Shown: positions 45,757-56,707, counted from the first letter of the stretch. The stretch: 64,000 nucleotides of DNA from Bacillus sp. SD075 (GCF_017355165.1 NZ_JADILK010000011.1:62001-126000), one strand, 5' to 3'. Program-made: numbers and translations. Notes: generated from the letters alone by a model not told the origin.

Positions 45757-46392
45757 ATGAATCTGAATTCTAGTCTATTTAATAATAATAAAAATAGATT
45801 GAGTCGCATCCTGCATGAAGATATGGATGCATCCAAACAAATTTCCCAGGAATTAATCAACATCCTTCCAACCGGAAAGCTTCAACCAATCGTCATCGTC
45901 TGTATAGGTACAGACCGTTCCACAGGCGATTCACTCGGACCTCTTGTCGGCACTCTGCTTAGTGAGAAAACTGAAAACGGTTCTTCTTCATTCCATGTTT
46001 ATGGTACTCTGGATGATCCTATACATGCGATGAATTTACAGGAAAAATTAAATGCAATTAAAAAGATTCATGCCAATCCCTTTATAATCGGAATCGATGC
46101 TTGCTTGGGCAAAATGAAAAGTGTCGGCATAGTTCAAATCGGCCAGGGACCCGTAAAGCCAGGTGCTGGGGTCAATAAAGATCTTCCATCGGTTGGAAAT
46201 GCTCATATTACAGGAATCGTGAATGTAAGTGGATTCATGGAGTTCATGGTCTTGCAGAACACACGTCTTAATCTTGTACTAAAAATGGCCAAAACCATTG
46301 CCGAGGGGATTTTTGAAGCACAAAATCATTATCCAATAAAACCCTCCATCACTCCTTTCACATGGTCATTCAAGCAGGAAAAAACCCTTTGA
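45757..46392 (+). CDS. yyaC: YyaC, putative spore protease-like protein (DUF1256)
   Basis: 211-residue protein whose core (IVIVCIGTDRSTGDSLGPLVGTLL near 50-72, and FIIGIDACLGKMKSVGIVQIG near 115) is related to the GPR spore protease and hydrogenase-maturation peptidase fold. B. subtilis YyaC is a sporulation protein. AAAGGAG precedes the ATG. It is one of the few plus-strand genes left of oriC, so it is transcribed against the fork. Substrate unknown. Confidence 0.9.
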   Translation: MNLNSSLFNNNKNRLSRILHEDMDASKQISQELINILPTGKLQPIVIVCIGTDRSTGDSLGPLVGTLLSEKTENGSSSFHVYGTLDDPIHAMNLQEKLNAIKKIHANPFIIGIDACLGKMKSVGIVQIGQGPVKPGAGVNKDLPSVGNAHITGIVNVSGFMEFMVLQNTRLNLVLKMAKTIAEGIFEAQNHYPIKPSITPFTWSFKQEKTL

Positions 46393-46412
46393 TCGTTTTA
46401 TGCTTATCATCA

Positions 46413-46446
46413 AAAAGAAGGAAGGGGTGATCTCCTTCCTTCTTTT
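46413..46446. terminator. Bidirectional terminator between yyaC and the DUF554 gene
   Basis: Perfect 13-bp stem AAAAGAAGGAAGG / CCTTCCTTCTTTT with an 8-base loop; T-runs on both strands. Shared by convergent genes. Confidence 0.85.
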
Positions 46447-47148
46447 TTATACATAATACATGAAAGTAACCAGGATGGCAGTGATCAATATGCCTGGAAG
46501 CAGATTCGCCACCCTTATTTTGGTGACACCGATAATATTCAAACCAATTGCCAAAATCATGACTCCCCCAGTTGCTGTCATTTCCAATATGAAGGAATCC
46601 ATTAAAGCAGTTGGGATCATCGTATTGATCTGCATTGAAAAAATCGCGATGAATCCTTCATAAAGAATGATCGGAAATGCTGAAAAAAGCACCCCTATGC
46701 CAAGCGTGCTGGCGAGGACCAGTGCTGTAAATCCATCGATGATCGCTTTTGTTATCAAAACGTCATGATCATTCCGGATGCCGCTATCCAAGGCACCAAT
46801 AATGGCCATCGCCCCAATTCCAAATATGAGCGTAGCCGTTACAAACCCCTGAGATATCGAAGTTCCTTCCTTCGCTTTCATCCTGCGTTCAATCCAATTG
46901 CCTAAAGAATTAAGCCTACCCTCAAGATTCATCCATTCACCAAGGACAGCTCCTCCGACAATACTTATAATGACAACAAGGAAATTATCGCTTTTAAATC
47001 CCATCTGCAAACCTAAGACCATGACGGCTAAACCGATACCGCTCATGACCGTTTCTTTTATCTTTTCAGGTATATTTTGTAAAAACCTTCCTAAAATCGA
47101 ACCGATTATAATACAGGCACCATTCACCAAAGCCCCTAATAATACCAT
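46447..47148 (-). CDS. DUF554 membrane protein (YdfK/YqgA-like)
   Basis: 233 residues, about seven hydrophobic segments, starting MVLLGALVNGACIIIG. Conserved GALDSGIRNDHDVLITKAIIDGFTALVLAS near 120-150. Function unknown; annotated elsewhere as a possible transport protein. The start at 47148 is chosen because TTAGGTGG lies five bases before it, while the ATG three codons upstream would abut that ribosome site. Next to spo0J, a frequent Bacillus place for this family (B. subtilis has yyaD/yyaC here). Confidence 0.88.
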   Translation of the reverse strand: MVLLGALVNGACIIIGSILGRFLQNIPEKIKETVMSGIGLAVMVLGLQMGFKSDNFLVVIISIVGGAVLGEWMNLEGRLNSLGNWIERRMKAKEGTSISQGFVTATLIFGIGAMAIIGALDSGIRNDHDVLITKAIIDGFTALVLASTLGIGVLFSAFPIILYEGFIAIFSMQINTMIPTALMDSFILEMTATGGVMILAIGLNIIGVTKIRVANLLPGILITAILVTFMYYV

Positions 47149-47201
47149 CTCATCCACCTAATTTTCTGCATATGTCATCACGATCTTTCCATAAAGGGGA
47201 T

Positions 47202-48062
47202 CTAAGAGGAAAGGTTCTCTTGATCGATCAAGTTCAAAATTCTCTCTAAATCTTCTTTTGAAAAGAATTCTATTTCTATTTTTCCTTTTTTCTTGCTTTG
47301 TTTTATCGTTACGCTCGTTCCTAGTCTTTCACGCAGACTTGTCTCCCGTTGTTTTATGAATATATCTTTTTTCTGTTGTTTCTTAGGTTTGGTTTCACGT
47401 GAAACGGTATCATTCAACTGATGTATATATTGCTCTAGCTGTCTGACATTCATACCTTCTTTGAGGATTTTATCCACTACCGGCTTAAGCATCTCCTTTT
47501 TCTTTAAACCTAGCAATGCCCGGCCATGCCCCATCGAAATTTCCCCATCGGAGATATATCTCCTAATCCCTTCAGGCAAAGAGAGTAATCTAAGATGGTT
47601 TGCTATATGTGGTCGGCTTTTTCCCAGCCGATTGGCCAACTGCTCCTGAGTAAATTCCAATTTTTCAAGAAGCGTTTGATAAGCGGCTGCCTCCTCGATG
47701 GGATTCAAATCTTCTCGTTGCAGGTTTTCCAAAATCGCCAGTTCCATCATCTGCTGTTCACTCAATTTCCTCACAACGACCGGAACTGTCTCCAAACCAG
47801 CTTCCTTGGCAGCACGGTAACGCCTTTCCCCAGCCACGATTTCATATCCCTTAATACTTTTCCGGGCAATAATCGGCTGTAAAATCCCGTGTTCCATGAT
47901 AGATTTCTTTAATTCCTCTATAGCTTCAAGCCGAAAGCTCTTACGGGGCTGATAAGGATTTGGCCTTAATTCCCTTAATTTGATTTCGCGCACGATTTCA
48001 TCCTTACTGATCTCCCCACTGTTGAAAAGTGCGTTAAGTCCTTTGCCAAGCCCTTTAGCCAT
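47202..48062 (-). CDS. spo0J: Chromosome-partitioning protein Spo0J (ParB)
   Basis: 286-residue CTPase and parS-binding protein. N-terminal CTP-binding ParB domain (RPNPYQPRKSF, then GERRYRAAKEAG), helix-turn-helix (YQTLLEKLEFTQEQLANRLGKSRPHIANHLRLL) and C-terminal dimer domain. It loads SMC at the origin and, with Soj, controls DnaA and sporulation. Overlaps the soj stop by 8 bases. A parS site lies inside the gene. Confidence 0.97.
   Translation of the reverse strand: MAKGLGKGLNALFNSGEISKDEIVREIKLRELRPNPYQPRKSFRLEAIEELKKSIMEHGILQPIIARKSIKGYEIVAGERRYRAAKEAGLETVPVVVRKLSEQQMMELAILENLQREDLNPIEEAAAYQTLLEKLEFTQEQLANRLGKSRPHIANHLRLLSLPEGIRRYISDGEISMGHGRALLGLKKKEMLKPVVDKILKEGMNVRQLEQYIHQLNDTVSRETKPKKQQKKDIFIKQRETSLRERLGTSVTIKQSKKKGKIEIEFFSKEDLERILNLIDQENLSS
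47391..47406. other. parS site inside spo0J
   Basis: GGTTTCACGTGAAACG contains the full 14-bp core GTTTCACGTGAAAC of the consensus TGTTTCACGTGAAACA; only the two outermost bases differ. B. subtilis also has its strongest parS within spo0J. Confidence 0.9.
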
Positions 48063-48816
48063 TTGATACCACTTCCTTTGCCAGTTCTAAATAGACCTCC
48101 GCTCCTCGTGACTTTGGATCATATATAATTATCGGTTCTCCATGGCTCGGTGCTTCACTCAAACGGACATTGCGGGGAATGATAGTTTGATAGACTTTAT
48201 CCTGAAAGTATTTTTTGACTTCTTCTATGACCTGGAGACCTAGATTTGTTCTTGCATCCAACATCGTCAATAGCACACCCTCGATTTTTAAATCATGGTT
48301 CAAATGTTTTTGGACGAGGCGGACCGTATTCAATAGCTGACTCAAACCTTCCAATGCATAATATTCACATTGTACCGGAATCAAAACCGCATCAGCGGCC
48401 GTTAAGGCATTAAGCGTAAGCAAACCCAATGACGGAGGACAGTCAATCACAATGTAATCATATTGGCTTTGTACCTCTTCTAACGCCCTTTTTAATCGGA
48501 CTTCCCTTGAGATGGTTGGGACAAGTTCAATTTCTGCACCTGCAAGTTGAATAGTCGCAGGTATAGCATATAGGTTTTCTACCTTTGTTTCCATGATAAC
48601 GGTACTGGCTTCGACATCATCGACCAATACATCATAAATACATTGTTCCACATCTGCTTTGTCAATGCCTGCACCGCTTGTTGCATTTCCCTGCGGGTCA
48701 ATATCGACCATTAAGACTTTCTGTCCTATGTATGCAAGACAGGCACTTAGACTGACAGAAGTTGTCGTTTTTCCAACACCGCCCTTTTGATTGGCAATGG
48801 CGAGAATCTTACCCAC
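48055..48816 (-). CDS. soj: Chromosome-partitioning ATPase Soj (ParA)
   Basis: 253-residue deviant Walker ATPase with NQKGGVGKTTTSVSL near 10-24, DIDPQGNATSG near 40 and DCPPSLGLLTLNAL near 120. Monomer and dimer forms act on DnaA to inhibit or promote initiation; the ATPase cycle is driven by Spo0J. The start is GTG at 48816, with AGGTGA four bases upstream, giving the exact family N-terminus (VGKILAIANQ). A longer frame adds six codons containing the ribosome site. Confidence 0.96.
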   Translation of the reverse strand: MGKILAIANQKGGVGKTTTSVSLSACLAYIGQKVLMVDIDPQGNATSGAGIDKADVEQCIYDVLVDDVEASTVIMETKVENLYAIPATIQLAGAEIELVPTISREVRLKRALEEVQSQYDYIVIDCPPSLGLLTLNALTAADAVLIPVQCEYYALEGLSQLLNTVRLVQKHLNHDLKIEGVLLTMLDARTNLGLQVIEEVKKYFQDKVYQTIIPRNVRLSEAPSHGEPIIIYDPKSRGAEVYLELAKEVVSNG

Positions 48817-49034
48817 GAATTCACCTGCTTTCAACTATCTTCATCACGCTATATCTATTGATTTTTACCGTAAATCCATTTATTTCTTTCTATTTTATCA
48901 TGAATGTTACTGGAAGAAATCGTTTTCTGAAATTCCTCTTAAACTTTGAAATATATCTAGAATCAATTAAAAATTCGGGAAACGTTGAATGCTTTTAAGG
49001 TGGAAATACCAGTTTTGGAGGGAAAATAAAAAAA

Positions 49035-49059
49035 GCTTGGTAATCGGAGACTACCAAGC
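49035..49059 (-). terminator. Terminator after noc
   Basis: GCTTGGTA / TACCAAGC, 8-bp stem with a 9-base loop; seven T follow on the minus strand. Lies 17 bases after the noc stop. Confidence 0.8.
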
Positions 49060-49076
49060 GGGCTAAGGATAGGGAA

Positions 49077-49937
49077 TCAAGATTTTTTCTTGGGTATTTT
49101 AATCGTGAACTGATAATACTCCTCGAATTCTTCTTCCTCTGCATCCAAATTTATTCCATTGTCTGTAACCATACTGAGTGATTGGCGTATGGTATTCACG
49201 GCAATCCTCATGTCTTTACTAAACGCTTTTCTCTTAGGTTTCGGCTTCTGCACAGTACCTGTTAAGAGCTTGACGACCTGCTCTTCGGTCTGTTTGACGT
49301 TTAACCCTTTTTCGATGATTTCCAAAAGCAGTTTAAGCTGCTTTTCAGGACTCTTTAACGGTATCAACGAGCGGGCATGGCGTTCCGTAATTTGCTTTTG
49401 AAGAAGTGCATCCTGAACCTCCCGTGGCAGCTTCAGCAGCCGAAGCTTATTCGCCACGGTAGATTGGCCTATTCCCAGTCTTTGTGCCAGAGCTTCTTGG
49501 GTTAAACTATGCAGTTCCAATAGTTTTCCGTAAGCCAAAGCTTCTTCAATCGGTGTCAATTCTTCACGCTGAAGGTTTTCTATCAGCGCAACGGAAGCCG
49601 TTTCTGTATCGGTGAAATCCTTGATTATAGCCGGTGCCAATTCCCAGCCAAGTTTTTGCATGGCCCGGAAACGTCGCTCACCTGCAATGATTTCATATTT
49701 CCCCTGACCATAAGCCCTTACTACAATCGGTTGAATGATCCCATGTGTATGAATCGTTTGAGCCAATTCAGCAATTTTATCGTCATTAAAAACGGTCCTT
49801 GGTTGAAATCGATTAGGCACAATATCAGAAATGGAAATTTTTCTTATCTCTTCATTATTATTGCTAGGTGTCTCCATCTCTAGTTGCTCTTCTTCCTTTT
49901 CGCCAAACCCAAAGAACCGCGAAAAAGGATGCTTCAT
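49077..49937 (-). CDS. noc: Nucleoid occlusion protein Noc
   Basis: 286-residue ParB-like CTPase that binds NBS sites away from the terminus and blocks Z-ring assembly over the nucleoid. It begins [19 protein letters not shown], the amphipathic membrane-targeting helix of Noc, which sets the start. The ParB domain ([27 protein letters not shown]) and HTH ([23 protein letters not shown]) follow. It is a paralogue of Spo0J, 1 kb to the left, with a different recognition helix. Confidence 0.95.
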   Translation of the reverse strand: MKHPFSRFFGFGEKEEEQLEMETPSNNNEEIRKISISDIVPNRFQPRTVFNDDKIAELAQTIHTHGIIQPIVVRAYGQGKYEIIAGERRFRAMQKLGWELAPAIIKDFTDTETASVALIENLQREELTPIEEALAYGKLLELHSLTQEALAQRLGIGQSTVANKLRLLKLPREVQDALLQKQITERHARSLIPLKSPEKQLKLLLEIIEKGLNVKQTEEQVVKLLTGTVQKPKPKRKAFSKDMRIAVNTIRQSLSMVTDNGINLDAEEEEFEEYYQFTIKIPKKKS

Positions 49938-50316
49938 CTTCCTACACCACCTTTTAAAACTCCCAAATAACATATTCTCTATTTAAAGGACAAGTCCTGC
50001 ATACATTTCCCGACATGGTTATACATATGGCCCTTCACTGTAAAAAACATGTCGACTGGCGCCATCTAGGCAATAATGAGAAAGGGACAGCCAGTTATTA
50101 TACATATCAGCTGGCTTGCCGTAGATTATTTCCCTGAATCATCCAACACAGGGCACATGTTTTAACATGTACCGAAAATGCCTTCTTGTTGGCAAATGCC
50201 GTATTGAGTGAGAATAACAAAGTCATACATTTATAGTAAAAGAAAAGAAGGGCAAGTACCAGCCATATATCTGAATCAACTGCGCTAACTATAAAAACAT
50301 AATCATTCTGCAAAGA
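49938..50316. other. Intergenic region between noc and rsmG
   Basis: 379 bases. A 68-codon minus-strand frame (50107-50313) has no recognisable similarity and no convincing ribosome site. No repeat, DnaA box or clear terminator is seen. Confidence 0.5.
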
Positions 50317-51033
50317 TTATTCTATAGGCTGCTTATTCGGTGTCCCTGGTTTTCTCGGGTACTTTTTAGGCGTCTTTTTCACTTTTTTTACAGTAATGAT
50401 ATTTCTTTCACTATTTTCCTCTGGCAATGTGAAAGGATGAATTTCTTCGATTTTTCCGCCTAACGTAAAAATCGCCTTCTTCCCTGTGTCCATTTCATCT
50501 TGTGCACTAGCTGCTTTCATGGCAATGAACGTCCCATCCAGTTTAACGAGCGGCAAACATAGTTCACTTAAAACCGACATCCTGGCTACTGCCCTTGCCA
50601 TGACAATATCATAGGATTCGCGATGCTCCTGTTTTTGGGCGAAGGTTTCCGCCCGGTCATGATAGAAGGAAACTCCCTTTAACTGCAAGGAATCCGCAAG
50701 GTGATTCAAAAAAGAAATTCGCTTATTCAAGGAATCCACAATCGAGACGTGGATATCAGGAAAACAGATCTTCAATGGAATACTTGGAAATCCAGCTCCA
50801 GCCCCCACATCGCAAATTCGATAGGATTTGTTAAAGTCAAAATAGAAGGCTGCACTGATTGAATCATAAAAATGCTTAAGATAAACTTCTTCTTTATCGG
50901 TGATGGCTGTTAAGTTCATCTTTTCGTTCCATTCCACCAATAATCGATAATAAGTGTCAAACTGATCAAGCTGTTGAGAAGAAAGCTTGATCCCTTTCTC
51001 CAGCAGTGCTTGTTGGAACTGTTCAATATTCAT
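50317..51033 (-). CDS. rsmG: 16S rRNA G527 N7-methyltransferase RsmG (GidB)
   Basis: 238-residue SAM-dependent methyltransferase that modifies G527 in the 530 loop of 16S rRNA; loss gives low-level streptomycin resistance. SAM site [21 protein letters not shown] near 70-90; MARAVARM near 140. It is 30 bases after mnmG, so the two are likely co-transcribed. C-terminus is Lys/Pro rich. Confidence 0.96.
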   Translation of the reverse strand: MNIEQFQQALLEKGIKLSSQQLDQFDTYYRLLVEWNEKMNLTAITDKEEVYLKHFYDSISAAFYFDFNKSYRICDVGAGAGFPSIPLKICFPDIHVSIVDSLNKRISFLNHLADSLQLKGVSFYHDRAETFAQKQEHRESYDIVMARAVARMSVLSELCLPLVKLDGTFIAMKAASAQDEMDTGKKAIFTLGGKIEEIHPFTLPEENSERNIITVKKVKKTPKKYPRKPGTPNKQPIE

Positions 51034-51063
51034 GTTTTCTTCAATCCTTTTCGGGTATTTCCA

Positions 51064-52950
51064 TTACTGAGATACTCTGGCAATCTTACCTTGTTCCAAA
51101 TAAACAAGCAAAATGGAAACATCAGCGGGATTCACACCGGAAATTCTTGAAGCCTGGGCTACTGATAGTGGGTGGACCTGCTTTAATTTTTGACGTGCTT
51201 CCGTAGCAAGACCAGAAATTGCATCATAATCGATATTCTCTGGAATCTTTTTATTCTCCATTTTTTTCAGGCGATCGACTTGCTGCAAGGATTTTTCGAT
51301 ATATCCTTCATACTTGATCTGGATTTCGACCTGTTCCGTCACCTCATCGCTCAGTTCGGCATCACTTGGCGCCAACTTCTGAATATGGGAATAATCCATT
51401 TCAGGCCGTTTCAATAAATCGGAGGCACGGATTCCATCCTTTAACTCACTGCCGCCACTTGCAGTAATGACTTCTTGTACCTCTTTGGTCGGTTTGATGA
51501 AGTTTGATTTTAGTCGTTCCTTTTCCATTTCAACCGCTTCTTTTTTCATGAGGAATCGATTGTAGCGTTCTTCTTTAATCATTCCGATATTGAATCCAAT
51601 TTCCGTTAAGCGTAAATCGGCATTATCATGACGCAATAATAAACGGTATTCTGCACGTGAAGTCAGCAAACGGTATGGTTCATTCGTGCCTTTCGTTACA
51701 AGGTCATCAATGAGAACACCAATATAGGCATCCGAACGGCTTAAAATCAGTTCTTCTTTACCCATTGCATTCAATCCTGCATTAATACCGGCCATCAATC
51801 CTTGTCCTGCTGCTTCCTCGTAGCCGGATGTCCCGTTAATTTGGCCAGCAGTATAAAGATTTTTGATTTTCTTCGTTTCAAGCGTAGGCCATAGCTGTGT
51901 AGGAACGATAGCATCATATTCAATTGCATATCCAGCACGCATCATTTCCGCCTTTTCAAGTCCTGGAATTGTTTGCAGGATTTTCACTTGTACATCTTCA
52001 GGCAGACTGGTGGATAAACCTTGCACATATACTTCCTTTGTATTGCGACCTTCAGGTTCCAGGAATATTTGATGCCGTGGTTTATCATTAAAACGTACGA
52101 CTTTATCTTCTATCGATGGACAATAACGCGGACCAGTTCCTTTAATCATTCCGGAATACATTGGTGAACGGTGTAGATTCTCATCGATGAGCTGATGTGT
52201 CCCCTCATTCGTGTATGTTAACCAGCATGGCAATTGATCCGTTATGAACTTTGTTGTTTCATAAGAAAAGGCACGTGGCACTTCATCGCCAGGCTGAATT
52301 TCCGTTTTGCTGTAATCTATGGAAGAACTATTCACACGTGGCGGGGTTCCCGTTTTAAAACGGACCAAATCAAATCCTAACTGCTCTAAATGTTCAGAAA
52401 GCCTGATGGAAGGCTGCTGATTATTAGGGCCGCTTGAATATTTCAGTTCACCTAAAATGATTTCACCGCGTAAATATGTTCCCGTCGTGATTACGACAGT
52501 TTTCGCACGGTACATCGCGCCTGTTTTAGTGATGACACCCGTACATACGTCATTTTCAACAATTAATTCCTCTACCATTCCTTGAATCAAGGTCAAATTT
52601 TCTTGGTCTTCTATCGTCTTTTTCATTTCTTGTTGATAGAGAAATTTATCTGCCTGCGCCCGCAACGCACGAACAGCCGGGCCTTTAGCCGTATTGAGCA
52701 TCCTCATTTGAATATGGGTCTTGTCGATATTTTTCCCCATTTCACCGCCTAAAGCGTCAATTTCCCTAACGACTATCCCTTTTGCCGGCCCGCCAACGGA
52801 GGGATTGCATGGCATAAAGGCGACCATATCCAAGTTAATGGTGATCATCAACGTTTTGGCTCCGACCCTTGCAGCTGCAAGTCCTGCCTCACTGCCAGCA
52901 TGGCCCGCACCAATAACAATGACATCATAGCTACCTGCTTCGTATTGCAT
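51064..52950 (-). CDS. mnmG: tRNA uridine-34 modification enzyme MnmG (GidA)
   Basis: 628-residue FAD protein that, with MnmE, makes carboxymethylaminomethyl-uridine at the tRNA wobble position. FAD motif [19 protein letters not shown] near 11-29, [15 protein letters not shown] near 270 and the second signature [17 protein letters not shown] near 368. C-terminal helical domain binds MnmE and tRNA. It lies 21 bases after mnmE in the same direction. Confidence 0.97.
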   Translation of the reverse strand: MQYEAGSYDVIVIGAGHAGSEAGLAAARVGAKTLMITINLDMVAFMPCNPSVGGPAKGIVVREIDALGGEMGKNIDKTHIQMRMLNTAKGPAVRALRAQADKFLYQQEMKKTIEDQENLTLIQGMVEELIVENDVCTGVITKTGAMYRAKTVVITTGTYLRGEIILGELKYSSGPNNQQPSIRLSEHLEQLGFDLVRFKTGTPPRVNSSSIDYSKTEIQPGDEVPRAFSYETTKFITDQLPCWLTYTNEGTHQLIDENLHRSPMYSGMIKGTGPRYCPSIEDKVVRFNDKPRHQIFLEPEGRNTKEVYVQGLSTSLPEDVQVKILQTIPGLEKAEMMRAGYAIEYDAIVPTQLWPTLETKKIKNLYTAGQINGTSGYEEAAGQGLMAGINAGLNAMGKEELILSRSDAYIGVLIDDLVTKGTNEPYRLLTSRAEYRLLLRHDNADLRLTEIGFNIGMIKEERYNRFLMKKEAVEMEKERLKSNFIKPTKEVQEVITASGGSELKDGIRASDLLKRPEMDYSHIQKLAPSDAELSDEVTEQVEIQIKYEGYIEKSLQQVDRLKKMENKKIPENIDYDAISGLATEARQKLKQVHPLSVAQASRISGVNPADVSILLVYLEQGKIARVSQ

Positions 52951-52971
52951 ATCCTTTTCCTCCTTTTACTC

Positions 52972-54357
52972 TTATTTTCCTAAACAAAATTGAGAGAACA
53001 ATTGGTTGATTAAATTGTCCTGAACGCTTTCGCCAATAATTTCTCCAAGAAGTTCCCATGCTTTCGTGAAATCGATTTGAACCAAATCAACCGGCGTACC
53101 CATTTCAATAGCTTCAATTGCGTCTTCGATAGACTGTAACGCCTGTCCCAGCAAAGCTATATGCCTGGCATTTGAAACATAGGTCAGGTCTCCCGTTTCT
53201 AAAGAACCTTCGAAAAATAAAGAAGAGATGGCTTCCTCCAATTCATCGACCCCGCGATCCTCCAATAATGAAGTGGAAACAATTTTATGGGATGCCGCCT
53301 TTTCCTTAACCCGTACCATATCGATTTTTTGAGGAAGGTCTGTTTTATTGATGATAACGATAACATCCATTCCCTCAACAGCTTGAAATAGTTTCTCATC
53401 TTCAGTAGTGAAATCATCGGAATAGTTCAATACAAGCAATATTAAATCAGCCTCTTTTAATACTGCACGAGACCGTTCAACTCCAATTCGTTCAACTATA
53501 TCTTCCGTTTCGCGAATTCCTGCCGTATCGACAAGTTTAAGCGGTACACCGCGAACATTGACATACTCTTCAATTACGTCACGCGTTGTACCCGGAATAT
53601 CGGTGACGATCGCTTTATTTTCATGAACTAAGCTGTTAAGCAAAGAAGATTTCCCGACATTAGGGCGCCCAATGATAACGGTCGCAAGCCCATCCCGAAG
53701 TATTTTCCCCTGTTGGGCCGTGTGAAGCAGTTTCTCTATTTCATTTTTCACATAACTGCCCTTTTCCAAAAATAAACGATGCGTCATTTCTTCGACATCA
53801 TCATATTCCGGATAATCTATATTTACCTCGACTTGAGCGAGGGTCTGTAAAATTTCCTGACGCAGATTTTGAATTAATTTCGAAAGCCGGCCTTCCATTT
53901 GACCTAATGCAACATTCATGGCTTTATCCGTCTTAGCACGGATTAAATCCATAACGGCCTCAGCTTGAGAAAGATCGATCCTGCCGTTCAAAAAAGCCCG
54001 TTTCGTAAATTCACCAGGTTCCGCTAAACGAGCACCTTGTGAGAGAATAAGCTGCAATACCCGATTGACCGATACGATTCCACCGTGACAATTTATTTCA
54101 ACTACATCTTCTCTTGTAAATGTCTTTGGACCCATCATGACCGAAACCATGACTTCCTCAATGATTTCACCTGTTTTTGGCTGGATAAGGTGGCCATAAT
54201 GAATCGTATGTGATTTTACTTCAAGCAGCCCTTTTCCACCTGGTCCCTTAAAGATCCTATCGGCTATTTCTATGGCCTCATCACCGCTGATTCTAACGAT
54301 GGCGATTGCCCCTTCCCCCAAGGGAGTAGAGATAGCGGTGATTGTATCGAATTCCAT
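52972..54357 (-). CDS. mnmE: tRNA modification GTPase MnmE (TrmE/ThdF)
   Basis: 461 residues: N-terminal folate-binding domain, helical domain, inserted G domain with [14 protein letters not shown] near 228, [17 protein letters not shown] near 272 and NKTD near 338, and the invariant C-terminal FCLGK whose Cys is part of the modification site. Works with MnmG. DnaA boxes lie 124-186 bases upstream of its start. Confidence 0.97.
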   Translation of the reverse strand: MEFDTITAISTPLGEGAIAIVRISGDEAIEIADRIFKGPGGKGLLEVKSHTIHYGHLIQPKTGEIIEEVMVSVMMGPKTFTREDVVEINCHGGIVSVNRVLQLILSQGARLAEPGEFTKRAFLNGRIDLSQAEAVMDLIRAKTDKAMNVALGQMEGRLSKLIQNLRQEILQTLAQVEVNIDYPEYDDVEEMTHRLFLEKGSYVKNEIEKLLHTAQQGKILRDGLATVIIGRPNVGKSSLLNSLVHENKAIVTDIPGTTRDVIEEYVNVRGVPLKLVDTAGIRETEDIVERIGVERSRAVLKEADLILLVLNYSDDFTTEDEKLFQAVEGMDVIVIINKTDLPQKIDMVRVKEKAASHKIVSTSLLEDRGVDELEEAISSLFFEGSLETGDLTYVSNARHIALLGQALQSIEDAIEAIEMGTPVDLVQIDFTKAWELLGEIIGESVQDNLINQLFSQFCLGK

Positions 54358-54480
54358 GCTTTCACCTCTTATATATTGATGGTTCTATTTTTTTCTTATA
54401 ATAAAATCGTTCAATCCCTAAATTACTACAATACCACAGTATATTCATGAAAAAAAGTAGATACTCCTTTCTCCCAAGAG

Positions 54481-54543
54481 TTATCCACATGCAATTAATC
54501 CATATTCTGTAACATTCATTTTAACTTATCCACATGTGAATAA
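54481..54543. other. DnaA-box group between jag and mnmE
   Basis: Perfect TTATCCACA at 54481-54489 and 54526-54534; an inverted one-mismatch box TGTGAATAA at 54535-54543 directly abuts the second. It lies in the 330-base gap between mnmE and jag, about 2.7 kb from the oriC boxes. No gene in this gap. Confidence 0.75.
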
Positions 54544-54660
54544 CAAATATCTCCCGCTCCCTTTACGAATCAAGAGAATATAAAAAGAAATATGTCACTT
54601 ATCGTTGAATGGATGCTTTGTAAAACATTCGACACACAACGATATCATGGCCTAAAAAAA

Positions 54661-54689
54661 GAACCCCTGCTCTTAAAAGCAGAAGGTTC
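54661..54689 (-). terminator. Terminator overlapping the jag stop codon
   Basis: GAACC-CTGCT arms pair with AGCAG-GGTTC (6-base loop, one mismatch step), followed by seven T on the minus strand. Its first arm begins at the jag stop codon. Confidence 0.85.
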
Positions 54690-55308
54690 ATTTAAGTGGA
54701 GTAATGATCAAGTGGCGATATGGCTCCGTCCCACTTGAGGTTGTTTTTATTTTTGGATAATCCAAGAGAGCATTATGGATGACCTTACGTTCATAGGATG
54801 GCATCGGCTCCAGTGAAACAGCCTTACCTGTTTTCATGGCTTTATTCGCCATTCTTTCAGCCAATTGGATTAAAGTGTCATTGCGGCGATTTCGATAATC
54901 TTCTGCATCTACAGTAATATTCAAAAACTGCCTCGAATATCGATTTGCTACCAGCTGCGCTAAATACTGAATTGAATTTAGTGTTTGACCTCTTTTTCCA
55001 ATCAATAATGCAATTTTATCACCTGATAAATGGAATGTTACGTTCTTACCTTTGCGGGTGACATCAATTTGTGCATCGACTCCCATTTCCACACTGACCT
55101 TCTTCAAAAATCCAAGTGTTTCTTCAATGGGGTCGGCAGGCAATGTCACATGGACAATTGCCTTCCTTGCACCAAATAAACCAAAAAATCCTTTTTTGCC
55201 CTCATCTTCTATTTCAATCTCCACGCGATCCTTAGTGCTGTTCAGTTGAGCTAAAGCTAAATTTACTGCTTCTTCGACAGATTGTCCTGTAGCAGTTACT
55301 TTTTTCAC
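54688..55308 (-). CDS. jag: Jag/KhpB RNA-binding protein
   Basis: 206 residues: N-terminal Jag domain ([19 protein letters not shown]), a linker with [13 protein letters not shown], a KH domain with [19 protein letters not shown] near 125 (the GxxG loop is GKRG) and an R3H domain near the end ([13 protein letters not shown]). It binds RNA with KhpA and influences elongation and division in firmicutes. Overlaps the yidC stop by four bases. Confidence 0.95.
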   Translation of the reverse strand: MKKVTATGQSVEEAVNLALAQLNSTKDRVEIEIEDEGKKGFFGLFGARKAIVHVTLPADPIEETLGFLKKVSVEMGVDAQIDVTRKGKNVTFHLSGDKIALLIGKRGQTLNSIQYLAQLVANRYSRQFLNITVDAEDYRNRRNDTLIQLAERMANKAMKTGKAVSLEPMPSYERKVIHNALLDYPKIKTTSSGTEPYRHLIITPLK

Positions 55309-56093
55309 TTTTTCTTTGCCCCTCCCGCGTTTTCCGCAGCTGCTTTTCTAAGATCCGGACCTTTGATGAAATATGTTTGAACGATACCAAAAAGGTTACC
55401 AACTACCCAGTAAAGAGAAAGAGCAGCGGGGAAATTAATAGCAAAAACAACAATCATGATCGGCATGATGTAAAGCATCATCGTCATTTGTGCCGCCATT
55501 TGTGGATTGGAGTTCATTCCAACCATGGACATCTTTTGCTGGATAAAAGTCGTGATACCTGCAACGACCGGTAAAATATAATAAGGATCCGGGGAACCTA
55601 AATCAAACCAAAGAAAACTATGTAAAGCAATTTCTTCCGTTCGGCTGATTGCATGGTAAAATCCGATCAAAATCGGCATTTGTACCAATATCGGCAAACA
55701 TCCCGCCAATGGATTCACATTATATTTTGAAAATAGAGCCATTGTTTCTTGCTGTAGTTTTTGTTGTGTGGCAGCATCTTTTGAGCTGTATTTTGCTTGA
55801 AGTTCTTTCATTTCAGGCTGAATGGCCTGCATTGCTTTCGAGCTTTTCACCTGTTTGATCATTAATGGAAGTAATGCTAAGCGAATGATTAGTGTAACAC
55901 CGATGATTCCCAAACCATAGTTCTCGCCGAATGCTTCAGAAAGCCAAATGATCAGGGCTGATAATGGATAGACAATGTATGAATTCCAAAAACCTTCACT
56001 ATCCGCAGTAATAGGTTCTTTAATTTCCGTACACCCTGCTAACAACATCATTATCGAGGCTAGTCCAATAATGAGTAATATTCGTTTTTTCAA
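55305..56093 (-). CDS. yidC: Membrane protein insertase YidC1 (SpoIIIJ)
   Basis: 262-residue lipoprotein insertase. The signal sequence ends in the lipobox LLAGC, then five membrane segments with the YidC core ([55 protein letters not shown]-type [20 protein letters not shown]). Besides general insertion, SpoIIIJ is needed for sigma-G activity in the forespore. The start is TTG at 56093 with AGGAGG nine bases upstream; nine further codons of open frame are unsupported. Confidence 0.94.
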   Translation of the reverse strand: MKKRILLIIGLASIMMLLAGCTEIKEPITADSEGFWNSYIVYPLSALIIWLSEAFGENYGLGIIGVTLIIRLALLPLMIKQVKSSKAMQAIQPEMKELQAKYSSKDAATQQKLQQETMALFSKYNVNPLAGCLPILVQMPILIGFYHAISRTEEIALHSFLWFDLGSPDPYYILPVVAGITTFIQQKMSMVGMNSNPQMAAQMTMMLYIMPIMIVVFAINFPAALSLYWVVGNLFGIVQTYFIKGPDLRKAAAENAGGAKKK

Positions 56094-56268
56094 CCGTAAT
56101 TTCCTCCTAACTGCAATCAATCTTTTTTAAAACAATTGTGAACTGTTTATTGGAAGATTTCAAGGTAAAGAAATCCAATTTTTCTACAGTTACAATCGGA
56201 ATTTTCTATGTCATCTTTCTTAAGTTACCACATGTTCCGAGGAGTGCTTATTCTATGGTAAGGAGACA

Positions 56269-56625
56269 TTAATGTTTTTTCATTTTAAAGTTTAGTGATT
56301 TAGAACGTTTCAGGACATGGATCAAGCTGCTTTTCACCTGGGAAAAGTCCATCTCCGCAGCTGGTTTTCGAGCAATCACAATATAATCCTTACCCTCTTC
56401 TATATCTTCTTTCAATTCCAAAAACGCTTGCCGTATGTATCTTTTAATTTGGTTCCTTACAACGGCGTTCCCGATTTTTTTACTGACTGAAAGGCCGATC
56501 CGAAAATAATCCTGACCCGGCTTTTCAAGGACATAGACAACGAATTGCCGATTAGCAGAAGACTCACCTTTTTTAAACACAAGCTGAAATTCGTCCTCTT
56601 TCTTAATCCTTAACTTTTTTTTCAT
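56269..56625 (-). CDS. rnpA: RNase P protein component
   Basis: 118-residue basic protein that binds the RNase P RNA and assists tRNA 5' maturation. Starts [20 protein letters not shown] and has the RNR signature as [20 protein letters not shown] near 55-74. The start at 56625 follows GAAGGTG; a longer frame adds 21 codons read from the leader. Lies downstream of rpmH with a terminator-like hairpin between them. Confidence 0.95.
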   Translation of the reverse strand: MKKKLRIKKEDEFQLVFKKGESSANRQFVVYVLEKPGQDYFRIGLSVSKKIGNAVVRNQIKRYIRQAFLELKEDIEEGKDYIVIARKPAAEMDFSQVKSSLIHVLKRSKSLNFKMKKH

Positions 56626-56681
56626 TTTTACACCTTCATTACATGAATTGAGTCTCAGTAAATCCCTTATTTTGCGAAAAA

Positions 56682-56707
56682 AGACCACTGAGACTTTTCA
56701 GTGGTCT
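56682..56707 (-). terminator. Terminator/attenuator between rpmH and rnpA
   Basis: Perfect 10-bp stem AGACCACTGA / TCAGTGGTCT, 6-base loop, six T following on the minus strand. The stem begins in the rpmH stop codon. It would let rpmH be expressed far above rnpA. Confidence 0.85.

Noticed and set aside
50107-50313. 68-codon minus-strand frame between rsmG and noc
   Set aside because: No similarity to known proteins, no good Shine-Dalgarno sequence; hydrophobic stretch is probably fortuitous.
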